In this document: in pieces, positions 1-7,987 of the stretch
Position numbering within the stretch: position 1 is the stretch's first letter
Layout: every line of letters begins with the position of its first letter
Notes under the pieces: model-generated
The model's input: the letters and a program-made list of their open reading frames with translations, nothing else
The model's database searches: none
Told to the model about the DNA's origin: nothing
Source of the DNA: an uncultured Bacteroidales bacterium
Lineage (GTDB): Bacteria > Bacteroidota > Bacteroidia > Bacteroidales > Muribaculaceae
Direction: 5' to 3'
DNA length: 64,000 nt
NCBI GenBank assembly: GCA_902800715.1
Contig: CADCFN010000013.1
Span: 78,549-142,548, forward strand
Made by a program: the position numbers and the translations under genes

Positions 1-444
1 GTGGTTGTTGGTCACGATATAGCCGTCAGAGCTGATGATTACGCCCGAGCCTGCGCCGATGGCTTGAGGCTCGCTCTTCTGCTGTTCTTGCTGTTTGCGT
101 TGTCCCTGTCCGTTACCACCGCCGAAGCCGGGGCCGAAGAAGAACTCAAACGGGTCAATAAAGCCGCCCTGGTAGTAGTTCTGCTTGGGCGTGGCAAGAT
201 TCTTGATGCTGACTACACAGTTGATGGTGTTCTCGGCGACGTCGGTAAAGTCGCGGCTCAAGTCCACGGGGCGAGATGCGGACTTAACAAAACCATCGTC
301 GGTGGTCTTGCTCTCCTTGTTCAATACATATGTGTCGGTAATGACACCTTTCTTTTGCAACTCGCTTGTTGCCATCATGGTTGCTGCCGAGCCTAAAACC
401 GACGCAGCCACGAGCATAATCGCTAATTTCAAATTTTTCTTCAT
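1..444 (-). CDS. degP: HtrA/DegP-family periplasmic serine protease, N-terminal part
   Basis: The 148 visible codons begin MKKNLKLAIMLVAASVLGSA, a signal peptide, and end at the window edge with G-Y-I-V-T-N-N-H, the strand of the trypsin-like domain carrying the catalytic His. Between them is a Phe/Gly-rich segment (F-F-F-G-P-G-F-G-G-G) typical of the flexible N-terminal loop of Bacteroidetes Do-type proteases. The family is a periplasmic chaperone-protease for misfolded envelope proteins, usually with catalytic Asp and Ser and one or two PDZ domains, which would lie outside the window. The start at 444 is the only Met giving a signal peptide, and a well-formed promoter lies upstream. The identification is firm; DegP versus a paralogue cannot be decided from this end. 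Confidence 0.88.
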   Translation of the reverse strand, partial: MKKNLKLAIMLVAASVLGSAATMMATSELQKKGVITDTYVLNKESKTTDDGFVKSASRPVDLSRDFTDVAENTINCVVSIKNLATPKQNYYQGGFIDPFEFFFGPGFGGGNGQGQRKQQEQQKSEPQAIGAGSGVIISSDGYIVTNNH

Positions 445-518
445 GTGTCAGTTTATTGTTAAATTATTGTTGTTTTTAAATTTTCAAAGTGTTAAATTTA
501 ACTTTTCAAATGCTGTGC

Positions 519-548
519 CAAAAGTACAACTAAAAATGACACTGGCAA
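519..548 (-). promoter_or_regulatory. Bacteroidetes-type promoter of the htrA/degP gene
   Basis: On the minus strand TTG (546-548) is followed 19 bases later by TACTTTTG (519-526), an exact fit to the primary sigma consensus TTG-N19-TAnnTTTG of this phylum. The start codon is about 75 bases downstream, leaving a 5' leader of roughly 65 bases. Position and spacing are seen directly; activity is inferred. Confidence 0.7.
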
Positions 549-799
549 TATCTGTGCCACTTTTTTTAAAATAAATTAATAGCATTGCCGTGACTTTTTA
601 ATTAGTTTTGCATTGCACCTGCTCATGATAACAATTAATGACATTTTGTCACTGCCAAAAACGAGCTCCGACCCTAGTAAATATAAGATGTGGCACCCCG
701 CAAGCCGCAGAGCGCCACACCTCGGTGTTAAATGCTGTCATGTGTGTGCAGGGCTAGCAGTAGCTGGGCTGCACAGGTGGGCGTTAGCCCGTTTTCATG
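549..799. other. Intergenic region between htrA and the LRR-dockerin gene
   Basis: About 350 bases (445-799) lie between the two minus-strand genes. The left part holds the htrA promoter. GGGCTA (751-756) and TAGCCC (785-790) could close a loose hairpin just after the stop of the upstream gene, a weak terminator candidate. Nothing else supports a gene here; the short open frames show no family features. Confidence 0.5.
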
Positions 800-3604
800 T
801 CAATTGCTGCTCAGGAGCTTGTCGTAGAGCGCAGTGACGTCACCGATGTCGACAACGCCGTCGTAGTTGACGTCGGCAGCAGTATTGCTGCTGGGGTTGC
901 TGCCCGCCAGCAGGTCGATGAGCGCTGTCACGTCGCTGATGTTCACCGTGCCGTCATTGTTGACATCGCCAATGAAGGTGCCCGTGAACACAACCCAGTC
1001 ATAGCCGTTGTCGTACAAGGGCGGCCAGAGTTTGTTCTTGGCTGTGGTAATCTGGCTGGCGGTCATCCTGTTGCCCTCGTTGGTATCGTAAATCGCGTAG
1101 AATTCGCCTGGGTCGCTAGCCGTGCGCGTGGGCAGGCTGTTGACGAGTGTGGTCATACCCGCACCGGAAATCTGGTTCTGGTAGCAGCGGAGCGTCTTCA
1201 ACGCGGTGCAGCCCTGCACGTTGAGCGAAGTCAGCCTGTTGGTTTCGCATAAGAGCGTGCGAAGTTTGGAGCACCCTTGCACGTTGAGCGACATCAGCTT
1301 GTTGCCTTGGCAATACAGATAAGTTAGATTAGTCTTATTAGGGACGTTGAGCGAATTCAACTGGTTGCCAAAGCAGTAGAGGGTCGTGAGCGACGTCAGT
1401 GCCGACACGTTGAGCGATGTCAGCTTGTTGCCGTCGCAATACAGAGAGGATAGCTTGGTTAAGCCTGAAAGATCGATGCTGCTGAAGTCGCAGTCCGAGA
1501 TTTCAAGGGTCTCGAGTTCCTTGCAGTTGGATAATCCCTCGATTTTGCTCAGGTTGTCATTGCCATGGGCGAGAATTTGGACCAATGCCGTGTTGCCTGA
1601 CACATCGATAGTGGTCAGGTCATTCATGTAACAGCTGAGGTCGGTCAAGTCAGTGCAGTCGTGGCAACCCAGGACATTCAGCTTCGGGCAGTTGGTGACG
1701 GTGAGGTCAGTGAGCTGTGGGTTGCTGTGGCAATAAACTGCGGTCAGCTTGCTCTTGTCTCTTATGGTGAGCGATGTCAATTTGGTGCTGTTGCAGTTCA
1801 ATAAATCCAAGTTGGTCATATAGGCTACGTCACTCAAGTCGCTGATGGATGTACTGTAGCAGATGAGTGTTTCCATTGCTTTGCAGTTCGACAGGCTGGT
1901 GATGGTTGTAAGATTGGCGTTGGGTGCGCAATCCAGGTAGGTCAATGCGGTGTTCCCGGTCATGTTGAGCGTAGTAAATGAGTTGCCCCAACACTTAATC
2001 GTCTCCAAGGCAGGACAGTTCGTGCAATCAAGGAGCGTTAAAGCTGAATTATAGCAATAAAGTTCCTTCAACTGGGAGTTATTCATGCAGTAGAGCGTGG
2101 TGAGCTGTCTCTTGCCGCAGACATTGAGACTGGTGATCTGAGTGCCCTCGCAGTCAAGGTATTTCAGATTGCTCATGTTGCTGACAGCGCTCAAACTGGA
2201 GATGGCGGTGTAGTAGCACAGAAGTCTTTCCATAGATGTGCAACTCTCCAGGTTGGTGATTGTGGACAGTTTTGAGCAGTAAGAGCAGTCCAGAAGGGTC
2301 AGTCCGGTGGTGCCCGCCAGGTTCAGCGTGGTAACTGTATGGTTGCTGCCGTAGCACTGAAACTCTGTCAGCGCCGAGCACCCCGTCACGTCGAGTGATG
2401 ACAGCTTGTTGCGACTGCAGTTGAACACTAGCATTGACGTGTTGTTGGACGCATCGAGCGCGGTCAGGTTGGGGCGGTCGGTGATATACAATGATGTGAA
2501 ATCGTTGGAAGCGCAGCGGATTTGCCGCAAAGGCGAATTTGAGGCTGGGGGCAGCGTGAGCGAGGTCAGTCGGTTGTTGTCGCAGTCCAGGTATTCCAGC
2601 CTGGTGTTGCTACTCACATCAAGGTCTTCGATGGAGTTGTTGTAGCACATGAGATTTTTCAGATAGATGAGTTTCTCGACTCCCTTCAACGAGGAGATAC
2701 TCTTGTGTGAAACATTCAGTGAAGTCAGGTTCTGCAACTCGCTCGGGGTGAGGTACTGTTCAGCATGCCCCGACCTCATGTAAGTGCGGAAGTTGGCATC
2801 GGGAAAGTTGGCTGTGCTCAGGATGACGCCGTAGTTGTTGGTAATGTGAACATAAGGTTCATCGTGAACCAAATAACCACTGGAACCCAAATAAGCATCT
2901 GCCGGCTGGACAATCGCCTCGTTGCCATTGAATGTCAGGGAACCGATGTTGAAAAAGTTGTAATAGTTGCTTCCGCTAATGAATTTCACATCACTGTTGG
3001 CATTAAACTTGACATTGTTGAAACCCATCAGCGTCGTTCCCGGTGTAATGACGTAGGCCTCTATGTTCTCAAATGTCAAGGTGCTCGAACTTGTTTTTCC
3101 GCTTCCCTTGAAAGCTTTGGGCTCAGATGAAGTCTCACTTGTTTCGGCATTTACATTCATAAACCCTGGCCCTTTGATTGTTACTGGCACATTGTTGCTG
3201 TAGAAGACTGCCAAATCAGAACTATTGGAATTGTACAACGAAACATACACCGTGCTGCCACTGGTGACCTCAATCGTGGTGCCTTTTTCCATGTTAATCG
3301 TGTAGGACCTTTGAGTACTCAGGTAGCAGTCTCCTACACATTTAATGACCAATCCTGGACGGTTGATGTTGTGGATGGCATATTCACCACTGTTGGAGCA
3401 GGAGATACTGGCATTATTGAGCGTCAACACATTTGTTGATGGGTTGTAGCTCACAGTGCCGGTAATGATGTCATTACCTGTCACGTTGTTATAGTTGGCT
3501 GTTGTGACCTCCACGTTGCCCACTTTGAAACCATAACTGGTGGCCGCCGCTGCTGCCAGCCCTGTGAGCAGCAGAAACATGAGAGATAGTAACAAATTTT
3601 TCAT
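800..3604 (-). CDS. Secreted leucine-rich-repeat protein with C-terminal dockerin-like domain
   Basis: The protein (934 aa) starts MKNLLLSLMFLLLTGLAAAA, a clear signal peptide; Met at 3610 (two residues earlier) is an alternative, whereas the open frame up to 3760 adds a non-signal stretch and is rejected. Residues up to about 250 form a beta-rich region resembling the start of the 25836 protein. Then come more than 20 irregular LRR units of the pattern L-x-x-L-x-C-x-x-N-x-L-T-S-L, with frequent Cys as in Bacteroidetes secreted LRR proteins. The last 60 residues hold two Ca-binding dockerin type I repeats (D-V-N-N-D-G-T-V-N and D-V-N-Y-D-G-V-V-D, each followed by D-V-T-A-L). It is likely surface exposed and ligand binding, partner unknown. 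No cohesin is encoded in the window. Confidence 0.85.
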   Translation of the reverse strand: MKNLLLSLMFLLLTGLAAAAATSYGFKVGNVEVTTANYNNVTGNDIITGTVSYNPSTNVLTLNNASISCSNSGEYAIHNINRPGLVIKCVGDCYLSTQRSYTINMEKGTTIEVTSGSTVYVSLYNSNSSDLAVFYSNNVPVTIKGPGFMNVNAETSETSSEPKAFKGSGKTSSSTLTFENIEAYVITPGTTLMGFNNVKFNANSDVKFISGSNYYNFFNIGSLTFNGNEAIVQPADAYLGSSGYLVHDEPYVHITNNYGVILSTANFPDANFRTYMRSGHAEQYLTPSELQNLTSLNVSHKSISSLKGVEKLIYLKNLMCYNNSIEDLDVSSNTRLEYLDCDNNRLTSLTLPPASNSPLRQIRCASNDFTSLYITDRPNLTALDASNNTSMLVFNCSRNKLSSLDVTGCSALTEFQCYGSNHTVTTLNLAGTTGLTLLDCSYCSKLSTITNLESCTSMERLLCYYTAISSLSAVSNMSNLKYLDCEGTQITSLNVCGKRQLTTLYCMNNSQLKELYCYNSALTLLDCTNCPALETIKCWGNSFTTLNMTGNTALTYLDCAPNANLTTITSLSNCKAMETLICYSTSISDLSDVAYMTNLDLLNCNSTKLTSLTIRDKSKLTAVYCHSNPQLTDLTVTNCPKLNVLGCHDCTDLTDLSCYMNDLTTIDVSGNTALVQILAHGNDNLSKIEGLSNCKELETLEISDCDFSSIDLSGLTKLSSLYCDGNKLTSLNVSALTSLTTLYCFGNQLNSLNVPNKTNLTYLYCQGNKLMSLNVQGCSKLRTLLCETNRLTSLNVQGCTALKTLRCYQNQISGAGMTTLVNSLPTRTASDPGEFYAIYDTNEGNRMTASQITTAKNKLWPPLYDNGYDWVVFTGTFIGDVNNDGTVNISDVTALIDLLAGSNPSSNTAADVNYDGVVDIGDVTALYDKLLSSN

Positions 3605-3836
3605 AAGCATAGTGTTCGTTGCCTCTTGTTGTCCCCCGAATTTGGCATTAAAGGATTCGTCATTGAAAGCGCAGGGACTTTGTCTGCCAGCAGATGACAA
3701 CACGCTTTCGTCTGGTCTATAGGCTCGGCAGTGGGGCACGCCCACATCTTTACGCCACAAATATAATAATTATTTATCAAATTAAAGAAAAAATGCAACA
3801 AAAACAGCTCCTTGGAATTGTTGGGGTAAAAGATAG

Positions 3837-3870
3837 GCGGTTATAGTTCAAATGCCTGAACTATAACCGC
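3837..3870. terminator. Perfect 14-bp inverted repeat downstream of folC
   Basis: GCGGTTATAGTTCA (3837-3850) pairs perfectly with TGAACTATAACCGC (3857-3870) across a 6-base loop. It lies past the 3' end of the minus-strand folC gene and ahead of the LRR gene, so termination is the simplest role. The arm also shares 'ACTATAACCGC' with the dispersed palindromic elements at 15607 and 29400, so it may be a remnant of that family. Confidence 0.6.
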
Positions 3871-3986
3871 TGGACTGATGATAATTGATTCAAGTGTAGT
3901 CTTGCAACAGCCAGTTAAGTCGCTGTGGCAGTTTTTTTACTAATGGTTTATTCTATTAGTAGGATTGAAATTGGGGAGGGACGACA

Positions 3987-5327
3987 TCAGTCGTCGTTGT
4001 CCTTGTCCTTGGCGATGGCTTGGAACAGCTCGGCAAGGACATACATGCTGCCACCTATGTAAATCAAGTCCCTGGGGTGGGCTGCTTGGCGTGCGGCGTC
4101 GAGCGCCTCGCTCACATTATTATAAGTAGAGCCTTTCAGGCCATGTTCATTTGCCTTGGTCATCAGGTCCTGGATGGGCAGGGCTCGCGGGGTCTGTGCC
4201 CGTGTGAAATAGTAGGTGGCTTTCTTAGGCAGTAACTGGAGGATGCCATCGACGTCCTTGTCGGCCATGAATCCCATGACCATGTGCAACTGGTCATACT
4301 CCTCGTGGGTGAGCTGGTGCATGGCTTCGGTGATGCCTGCTACGTTGTGTGCCGAGTCGCAGATGGTGAGCGGCTTGTCGCCGAGTTTCATCCAGCGTCC
4401 AATCAGGCCCGTGGTTTCGGCAACATGGGCAAGCCCTTCTTTGACGTCCTGGTCCTTGATGCGGTATTTGCCTTGCTTGAGTACTCTCAAGGCGGTGAGC
4501 ACCGTGTTGATGTTCTCGATTTGGTAGTCACCCGTCAGGTCACAGTTGATGGCGCCATAGTCCCGGGTGTTGAGTTGCAGCATCCCGTTGGCGTGTTTGG
4601 AGCTGATGACCTGAGGCTCGTCTTCGGCAAACGTGATGTTGGAATACAACCGCTTGGCGGTTCTTTCAAACACCATGCGAACGATGCCGTGGGCGTTACC
4701 GATGACCACGGGCTGGCCGTGCTTGATGATACCGGCTTTCTCTCGGGCAATGTCGGCGAGTGTGTCGCCCAGGAACTGTTGATGTTCCAAACCGATGTTG
4801 GTGATGATGCTCAGGTCGGGCGTGATGATGTTGGTGCTGTCGAGCCTGCCGCCCAGTCCTGTCTCGATGACAGCCACGTTGACATGGCGCCATGCGAAAT
4901 AGTCAAATGCCATTGTCGAGGTCAGTTCAAAGAATGACGGCTCGATGTCCCCGAGTTTCTTTTGTTTATTTTTCTGGTAGTCGGCGACCCATTGTATCAC
5001 GAAGTTGCGGCTGATTTTCTTGCCATTGACGCGGATGCGTTCTCTGAAGTCCACCATGTGGGGCGAGGTGAAGAGTCCCACGCGATAACCGCACTTCTGT
5101 AGGCAGGAGGCCAGCATGTGTGCCGTTGAGCCCTTGCCATTGGTGCCAGCGATGTGGATAGTGCGGTATTGTCGATAAGGCTCCTTGTACAATTTGGCAA
5201 GAGCAATGCTGGTTCCAAGCCCAGGCTTGTAACCGTGTGCGCCCTGCCGCTCAAAGGCGGGACGTTGGTTGAACAGATAATCTGTCGTGCGCAGCCACAA
5301 GCGTTCTAATTCTTCTTTTCTTGCCAT
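3987..5327 (-). CDS. folC: Bifunctional folylpolyglutamate synthase / dihydrofolate synthase
   Basis: This 446-residue Mur-ligase-type enzyme adds glutamate to dihydropteroate and folates in the cytoplasm using ATP. Visible motifs are the P-loop G-T-N-G-K-G-S (residues 61-67), S-P-H-M-V-D-F-R-E-R-I, the E-T-G-L-G-G-R-L-D-S-T-N metal/substrate segment, G-L-E-H-Q-x-x-L-G-D-T, and the C-terminal D-S-A-H-N of the ligase fold. The open frame runs further upstream, but MARKEELERLW at 5327 is where family similarity begins. Length is normal. The gene follows rnpB on the same strand by about 75 bases, so read-through from the rnpB promoter is possible; no separate promoter was seen. Confidence 0.95.
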   Translation of the reverse strand: MARKEELERLWLRTTDYLFNQRPAFERQGAHGYKPGLGTSIALAKLYKEPYRQYRTIHIAGTNGKGSTAHMLASCLQKCGYRVGLFTSPHMVDFRERIRVNGKKISRNFVIQWVADYQKNKQKKLGDIEPSFFELTSTMAFDYFAWRHVNVAVIETGLGGRLDSTNIITPDLSIITNIGLEHQQFLGDTLADIAREKAGIIKHGQPVVIGNAHGIVRMVFERTAKRLYSNITFAEDEPQVISSKHANGMLQLNTRDYGAINCDLTGDYQIENINTVLTALRVLKQGKYRIKDQDVKEGLAHVAETTGLIGRWMKLGDKPLTICDSAHNVAGITEAMHQLTHEEYDQLHMVMGFMADKDVDGILQLLPKKATYYFTRAQTPRALPIQDLMTKANEHGLKGSTYNNVSEALDAARQAAHPRDLIYIGGSMYVLAELFQAIAKDKDNDD

Positions 5328-5402
5328 ATTTTGGTTACATAAATGATTAAATAAGCCATCGTTATCCAATGTCATCCACTGGTGATACATGAAAAACAAA
5401 AG

Positions 5403-5759
5403 ACAGTATGGCTGTAAGCCGGGTTATGTGCCGGCCATGTAGGCCGGTGCCTGTCATTTATCTGTCTGACGCATTGCTGCGCCAGTATAGCGTTCTACCC
5501 CCCGGCAATGGACGAGCAGCCCTTAGATGCCGGTATACATGAACTTGCAACTCACAGGTGGTGCGGCGCGCTGTGTCACCACAGTGCCCGGTGGGCTCTT
5601 ACCCCGCCTTTTCACCCTTACCGCTCATGCGGCGGTTGTTTTCTGTCACCTTAACCCTGCGGTCTCCCACAGCTTCCCGTTAAGAAATGTGATGCTCTGC
5701 GTTGCCCGGACTTTCCTCTCGCAACCATATTGTTAACGAGCGACAAGCCGCCATACTGT
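5403..5759 (-). ncRNA. rnpB: RNase P RNA (M1-type, class A)
   Basis: The minus strand carries GAGGAAAGTCCGGGC (plus-strand complement near 5704-5718), the hallmark of the 5' conserved core of bacterial RNase P RNA, and ends with CATAACCCGGCTTACAG, the 3' conserved core. The termini pair as helix P1: ACAGTATGGC at the 5' end against GCCATACTGT at the 3' end, which sets the boundaries to within a few bases. A length near 357 nt is normal for the phylum. It is the catalytic RNA of tRNA 5' maturation. A consensus promoter lies just upstream. Small open frames here are accidental. Confidence 0.95.
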
Positions 5760-5770
5760 TTTTGGTATCG

Positions 5771-5801
5771 CAAAATTACAATGAATATTCAAAATCAGCA
5801 A
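5771..5801 (-). promoter_or_regulatory. Promoter of rnpB
   Basis: The minus strand has TAATTTTG (5771-5778) with TTG (5799-5801) 20 bases upstream, matching the Bacteroidetes primary promoter. The mapped 5' end of the RNA helix is 12 bases downstream of the -7 box, as expected for a transcription start. Confidence 0.75.
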
Positions 5802-6095
5802 ATTTTTGTGTATTTTATGACTTTTTATCAGTTTAAAGGGGATTCTATGATTTAAACTAGAAGATTTCATATAGAGTTGCAACTCATTTTTAACTTTTTT
5901 ACTACTATTAGGTGTGATTGATTTTTTAGCCAAAGTAATCTCACGCCGGACTGCAGCCGCGAGAGTTGTTGCAGGCGCTTTTTTGGCGGCTGTCGGCGCT
6001 GGGCTGTAGGGTGCCGTGTTTTTGGTGCTCGGGCTGGCAATTTTACACGTTTTTTCACGTTATAGAGGTATAATCTGGTTATAAGAAATATAAGT
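5802..6095. other. Intergenic region between rnpB and the DUF4153 gene
   Basis: The AT-rich half (5802-5930) contains nothing recognisable beyond the rnpB promoter edge. The half from 5940 to 6050 is notably GC-rich but holds no convincing open frame, hairpin or promoter box. No signal for the downstream gene's promoter was identified. Confidence 0.4.
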
Positions 6096-7859
6096 ATGGC
6101 ATTGTTCAAGAATTTTTCTCTCAGCGCTTGGATTAAACAGTTCGGGCGGAGCTGCCGTCGTTTTCCCGTGTCGGTATTGCTGCTGGTCTTCCTCACGTGC
6201 TTTGTGCTGTTCCTCATTCATGGGGGCAAGGTGACCGACAAGTGGCAGTTCTTCTATATCTTCTATCCTGCAACCGGTGCTGTGCTGGGCGTGTCCCTGC
6301 AGTTGCTTACCGAGGACTTCAAGCGTCGCTCGGTCGCTGTGCTTACCCAGGTGCTGGTCCATGCCGCCTGGCTGGGGATTTCGTTTTATCTGGGGCAGTT
6401 TGACCGCTTCTCGCTGCCGCAGTTTGACGCTGTGACCGCCACTGTGGTGACCATGGTGCTGTCGGTGTTCCTGCTGTCATTTTACCGCAAGGGAGACGAT
6501 GTGCCGTTCTGGTACTTCTCGTTGCAGACCATGGTTGCCATCATCGCCGGATTGTTCGTTGGTGGAGTGCTCACGTTAGGACTGATTCTGTTTGCCCAGT
6601 CGCTGGAATGGCTTTTCGATGTACAGGTTTCAGACAGCGTGTTTGGCAGCATCCCCACGGTGTGCATGCTGCTGTTGGCACCGCTATTGTTCATGAATCT
6701 CATTCCAGCTGGTGAGGAGAAACGCGTGCGCGAGGTTCAATCCTATTCCGGTTTCTTCAAGGGTGTGGTGCAATACCTGTTCATCCCGCTCCTGTTGTTA
6801 TACATGGCGACGCTCTATATCTATGCCGCCAAGATTCTGTTCTCATGGCAGTTGCCCGTGGGGTGGGTGAGTTATCTGGTGACAGCCAGCATGGTGGGTC
6901 TGGTGATTCTGCTTTATCTCACCTATCCGTTGCAGCTTGAGCAGGGCAATTCTTTCTTCAAGACCGTGACCCGTTGGCTGCCCTTGGCGATGCTGCCGTT
7001 GCTGGCGCTGATGACGGTGGCTATCGGTCGCCGCCTGAGTGACTACGGCATCACGGTGAGCCGCCTGTATCTGGCGGTGTTCAACCTCTGGTGCTATGTG
7101 GTGTGCATCGGGTTGCTCATCACCCGCAACAAGCGCATCTGGTGGATTCCCGCTTCGTTTGCCGCAGTGCTGTTCCTCATCTCGGTGGGTCCGCAGTCCA
7201 TCCCCAACATCACCCAGCGCGAGCTGCAGAGCGAGGCACGTAAGGCCTTTGCCGCATCGGGAGTCAAGCAACTGCCGCTCACGGGTGACCAGTACGAGAA
7301 GTGGCTCGACAGCGTTGACACTACGGTGGCCGCTTCGATTGATGGCAAACTCGACTACCTGCAGCGAGACTTCGGTTACAACAGCACGAGTGACCTGCTG
7401 GCCAAGGATGCCATCACAGGCAACCTTACCAAGCAGGGCAGTCTGCACGATGGCGTGTCTTTCAGCAGAGGCTATGGTGGCTATCATAATAATGACTTGA
7501 TTAATAACGTCACGATACCGCAGGGCTATTCCCGCATGTACTATGTGGGCTTTAACTTAGACAAGACGACAGGCACAGTCATGGATAACGGTGACAAGGT
7601 CATCATCGTTATCAGCCCGTCGCATTTGCGTGGTTCCGCCGATGAGGCCACACTGCCAGGAGGAAACCCCGAATATCGCTTCGAAATCAAGGTGAGCCAG
7701 TTTGTGGAGCGGGATTGGGAACGGAATACTGAAGGCGATGTCGAGCCGCTGATTGTCGATAATGGCAAGGAATTGCTGATGTTTAATCAGTTCTCGTTCT
7801 GGGTGAATCAGGACAAGAACATTTTAATCGGTGGCCAGGGCATTCTGTTCACCAAATAG
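6096..7859 (+). CDS. DUF4153 domain-containing polytopic membrane protein
   Basis: The 587-residue protein has about ten to twelve hydrophobic segments in its first 380 residues (for example V-L-L-L-V-F-L-T-C-F-V-L-F-L and L-L-L-L-A-P-L-L-F-M-N-L-I-P), with F-x-F-Y-I-F-Y-P-A-T-G near residue 50, the pattern of DUF4153 proteins of Bacteroidetes. The C-terminal 200 residues are soluble and probably extracytoplasmic. The family's function is unknown. The Met at 6096 directly precedes a basic, then hydrophobic segment, so the start is credible. A strong hairpin ends the unit 24 bases after the stop. It appears monocistronic. Confidence 0.8.
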   Translation: MALFKNFSLSAWIKQFGRSCRRFPVSVLLLVFLTCFVLFLIHGGKVTDKWQFFYIFYPATGAVLGVSLQLLTEDFKRRSVAVLTQVLVHAAWLGISFYLGQFDRFSLPQFDAVTATVVTMVLSVFLLSFYRKGDDVPFWYFSLQTMVAIIAGLFVGGVLTLGLILFAQSLEWLFDVQVSDSVFGSIPTVCMLLLAPLLFMNLIPAGEEKRVREVQSYSGFFKGVVQYLFIPLLLLYMATLYIYAAKILFSWQLPVGWVSYLVTASMVGLVILLYLTYPLQLEQGNSFFKTVTRWLPLAMLPLLALMTVAIGRRLSDYGITVSRLYLAVFNLWCYVVCIGLLITRNKRIWWIPASFAAVLFLISVGPQSIPNITQRELQSEARKAFAASGVKQLPLTGDQYEKWLDSVDTTVAASIDGKLDYLQRDFGYNSTSDLLAKDAITGNLTKQGSLHDGVSFSRGYGGYHNNDLINNVTIPQGYSRMYYVGFNLDKTTGTVMDNGDKVIIVISPSHLRGSADEATLPGGNPEYRFEIKVSQFVERDWERNTEGDVEPLIVDNGKELLMFNQFSFWVNQDKNILIGGQGILFTK

Positions 7860-7882
7860 CCCCCGAGGACATAGCTTCTCAT

Positions 7883-7928
7883 GATACCCGAAAAAAGTAG
7901 CGCTTGTTGATAACTTTTTTCGGGTATC
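7883..7928. terminator. Perfect 16-bp hairpin, likely rho-independent terminator
   Basis: GATACCCGAAAAAAGT (7883-7898) is exactly complementary to ACTTTTTTCGGGTATC (7913-7928) around a 14-base loop, 24 bases beyond the DUF4153 stop codon. The internal A/T runs give it terminator character in either direction. Confidence 0.75.
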
Positions 7929-7930
7929 TC

Positions 7931-7963
7931 TTGTGTATATATGGCGGTAAGGCAGTAATTTTG
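7931..7963 (+). promoter_or_regulatory. Promoter of the secreted protein gene at 7988
   Basis: TAATTTTG (7956-7963) is an exact -7 box; TTG at 7931-7933 is 22 bases upstream, a little long. The predicted start of transcription falls after the candidate Leu/Ile-rich upstream codons, supporting translation from Met 7988. Confidence 0.5.
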
Positions 7964-7987
7964 CACTACAAAATATTAATGTGTGCA

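Noticed and set aside
185-837. Short plus-strand frames near the left edge
   Set aside because: The first overlaps the htrA gene on the other strand and includes its promoter; the second is non-descript intergenic sequence.
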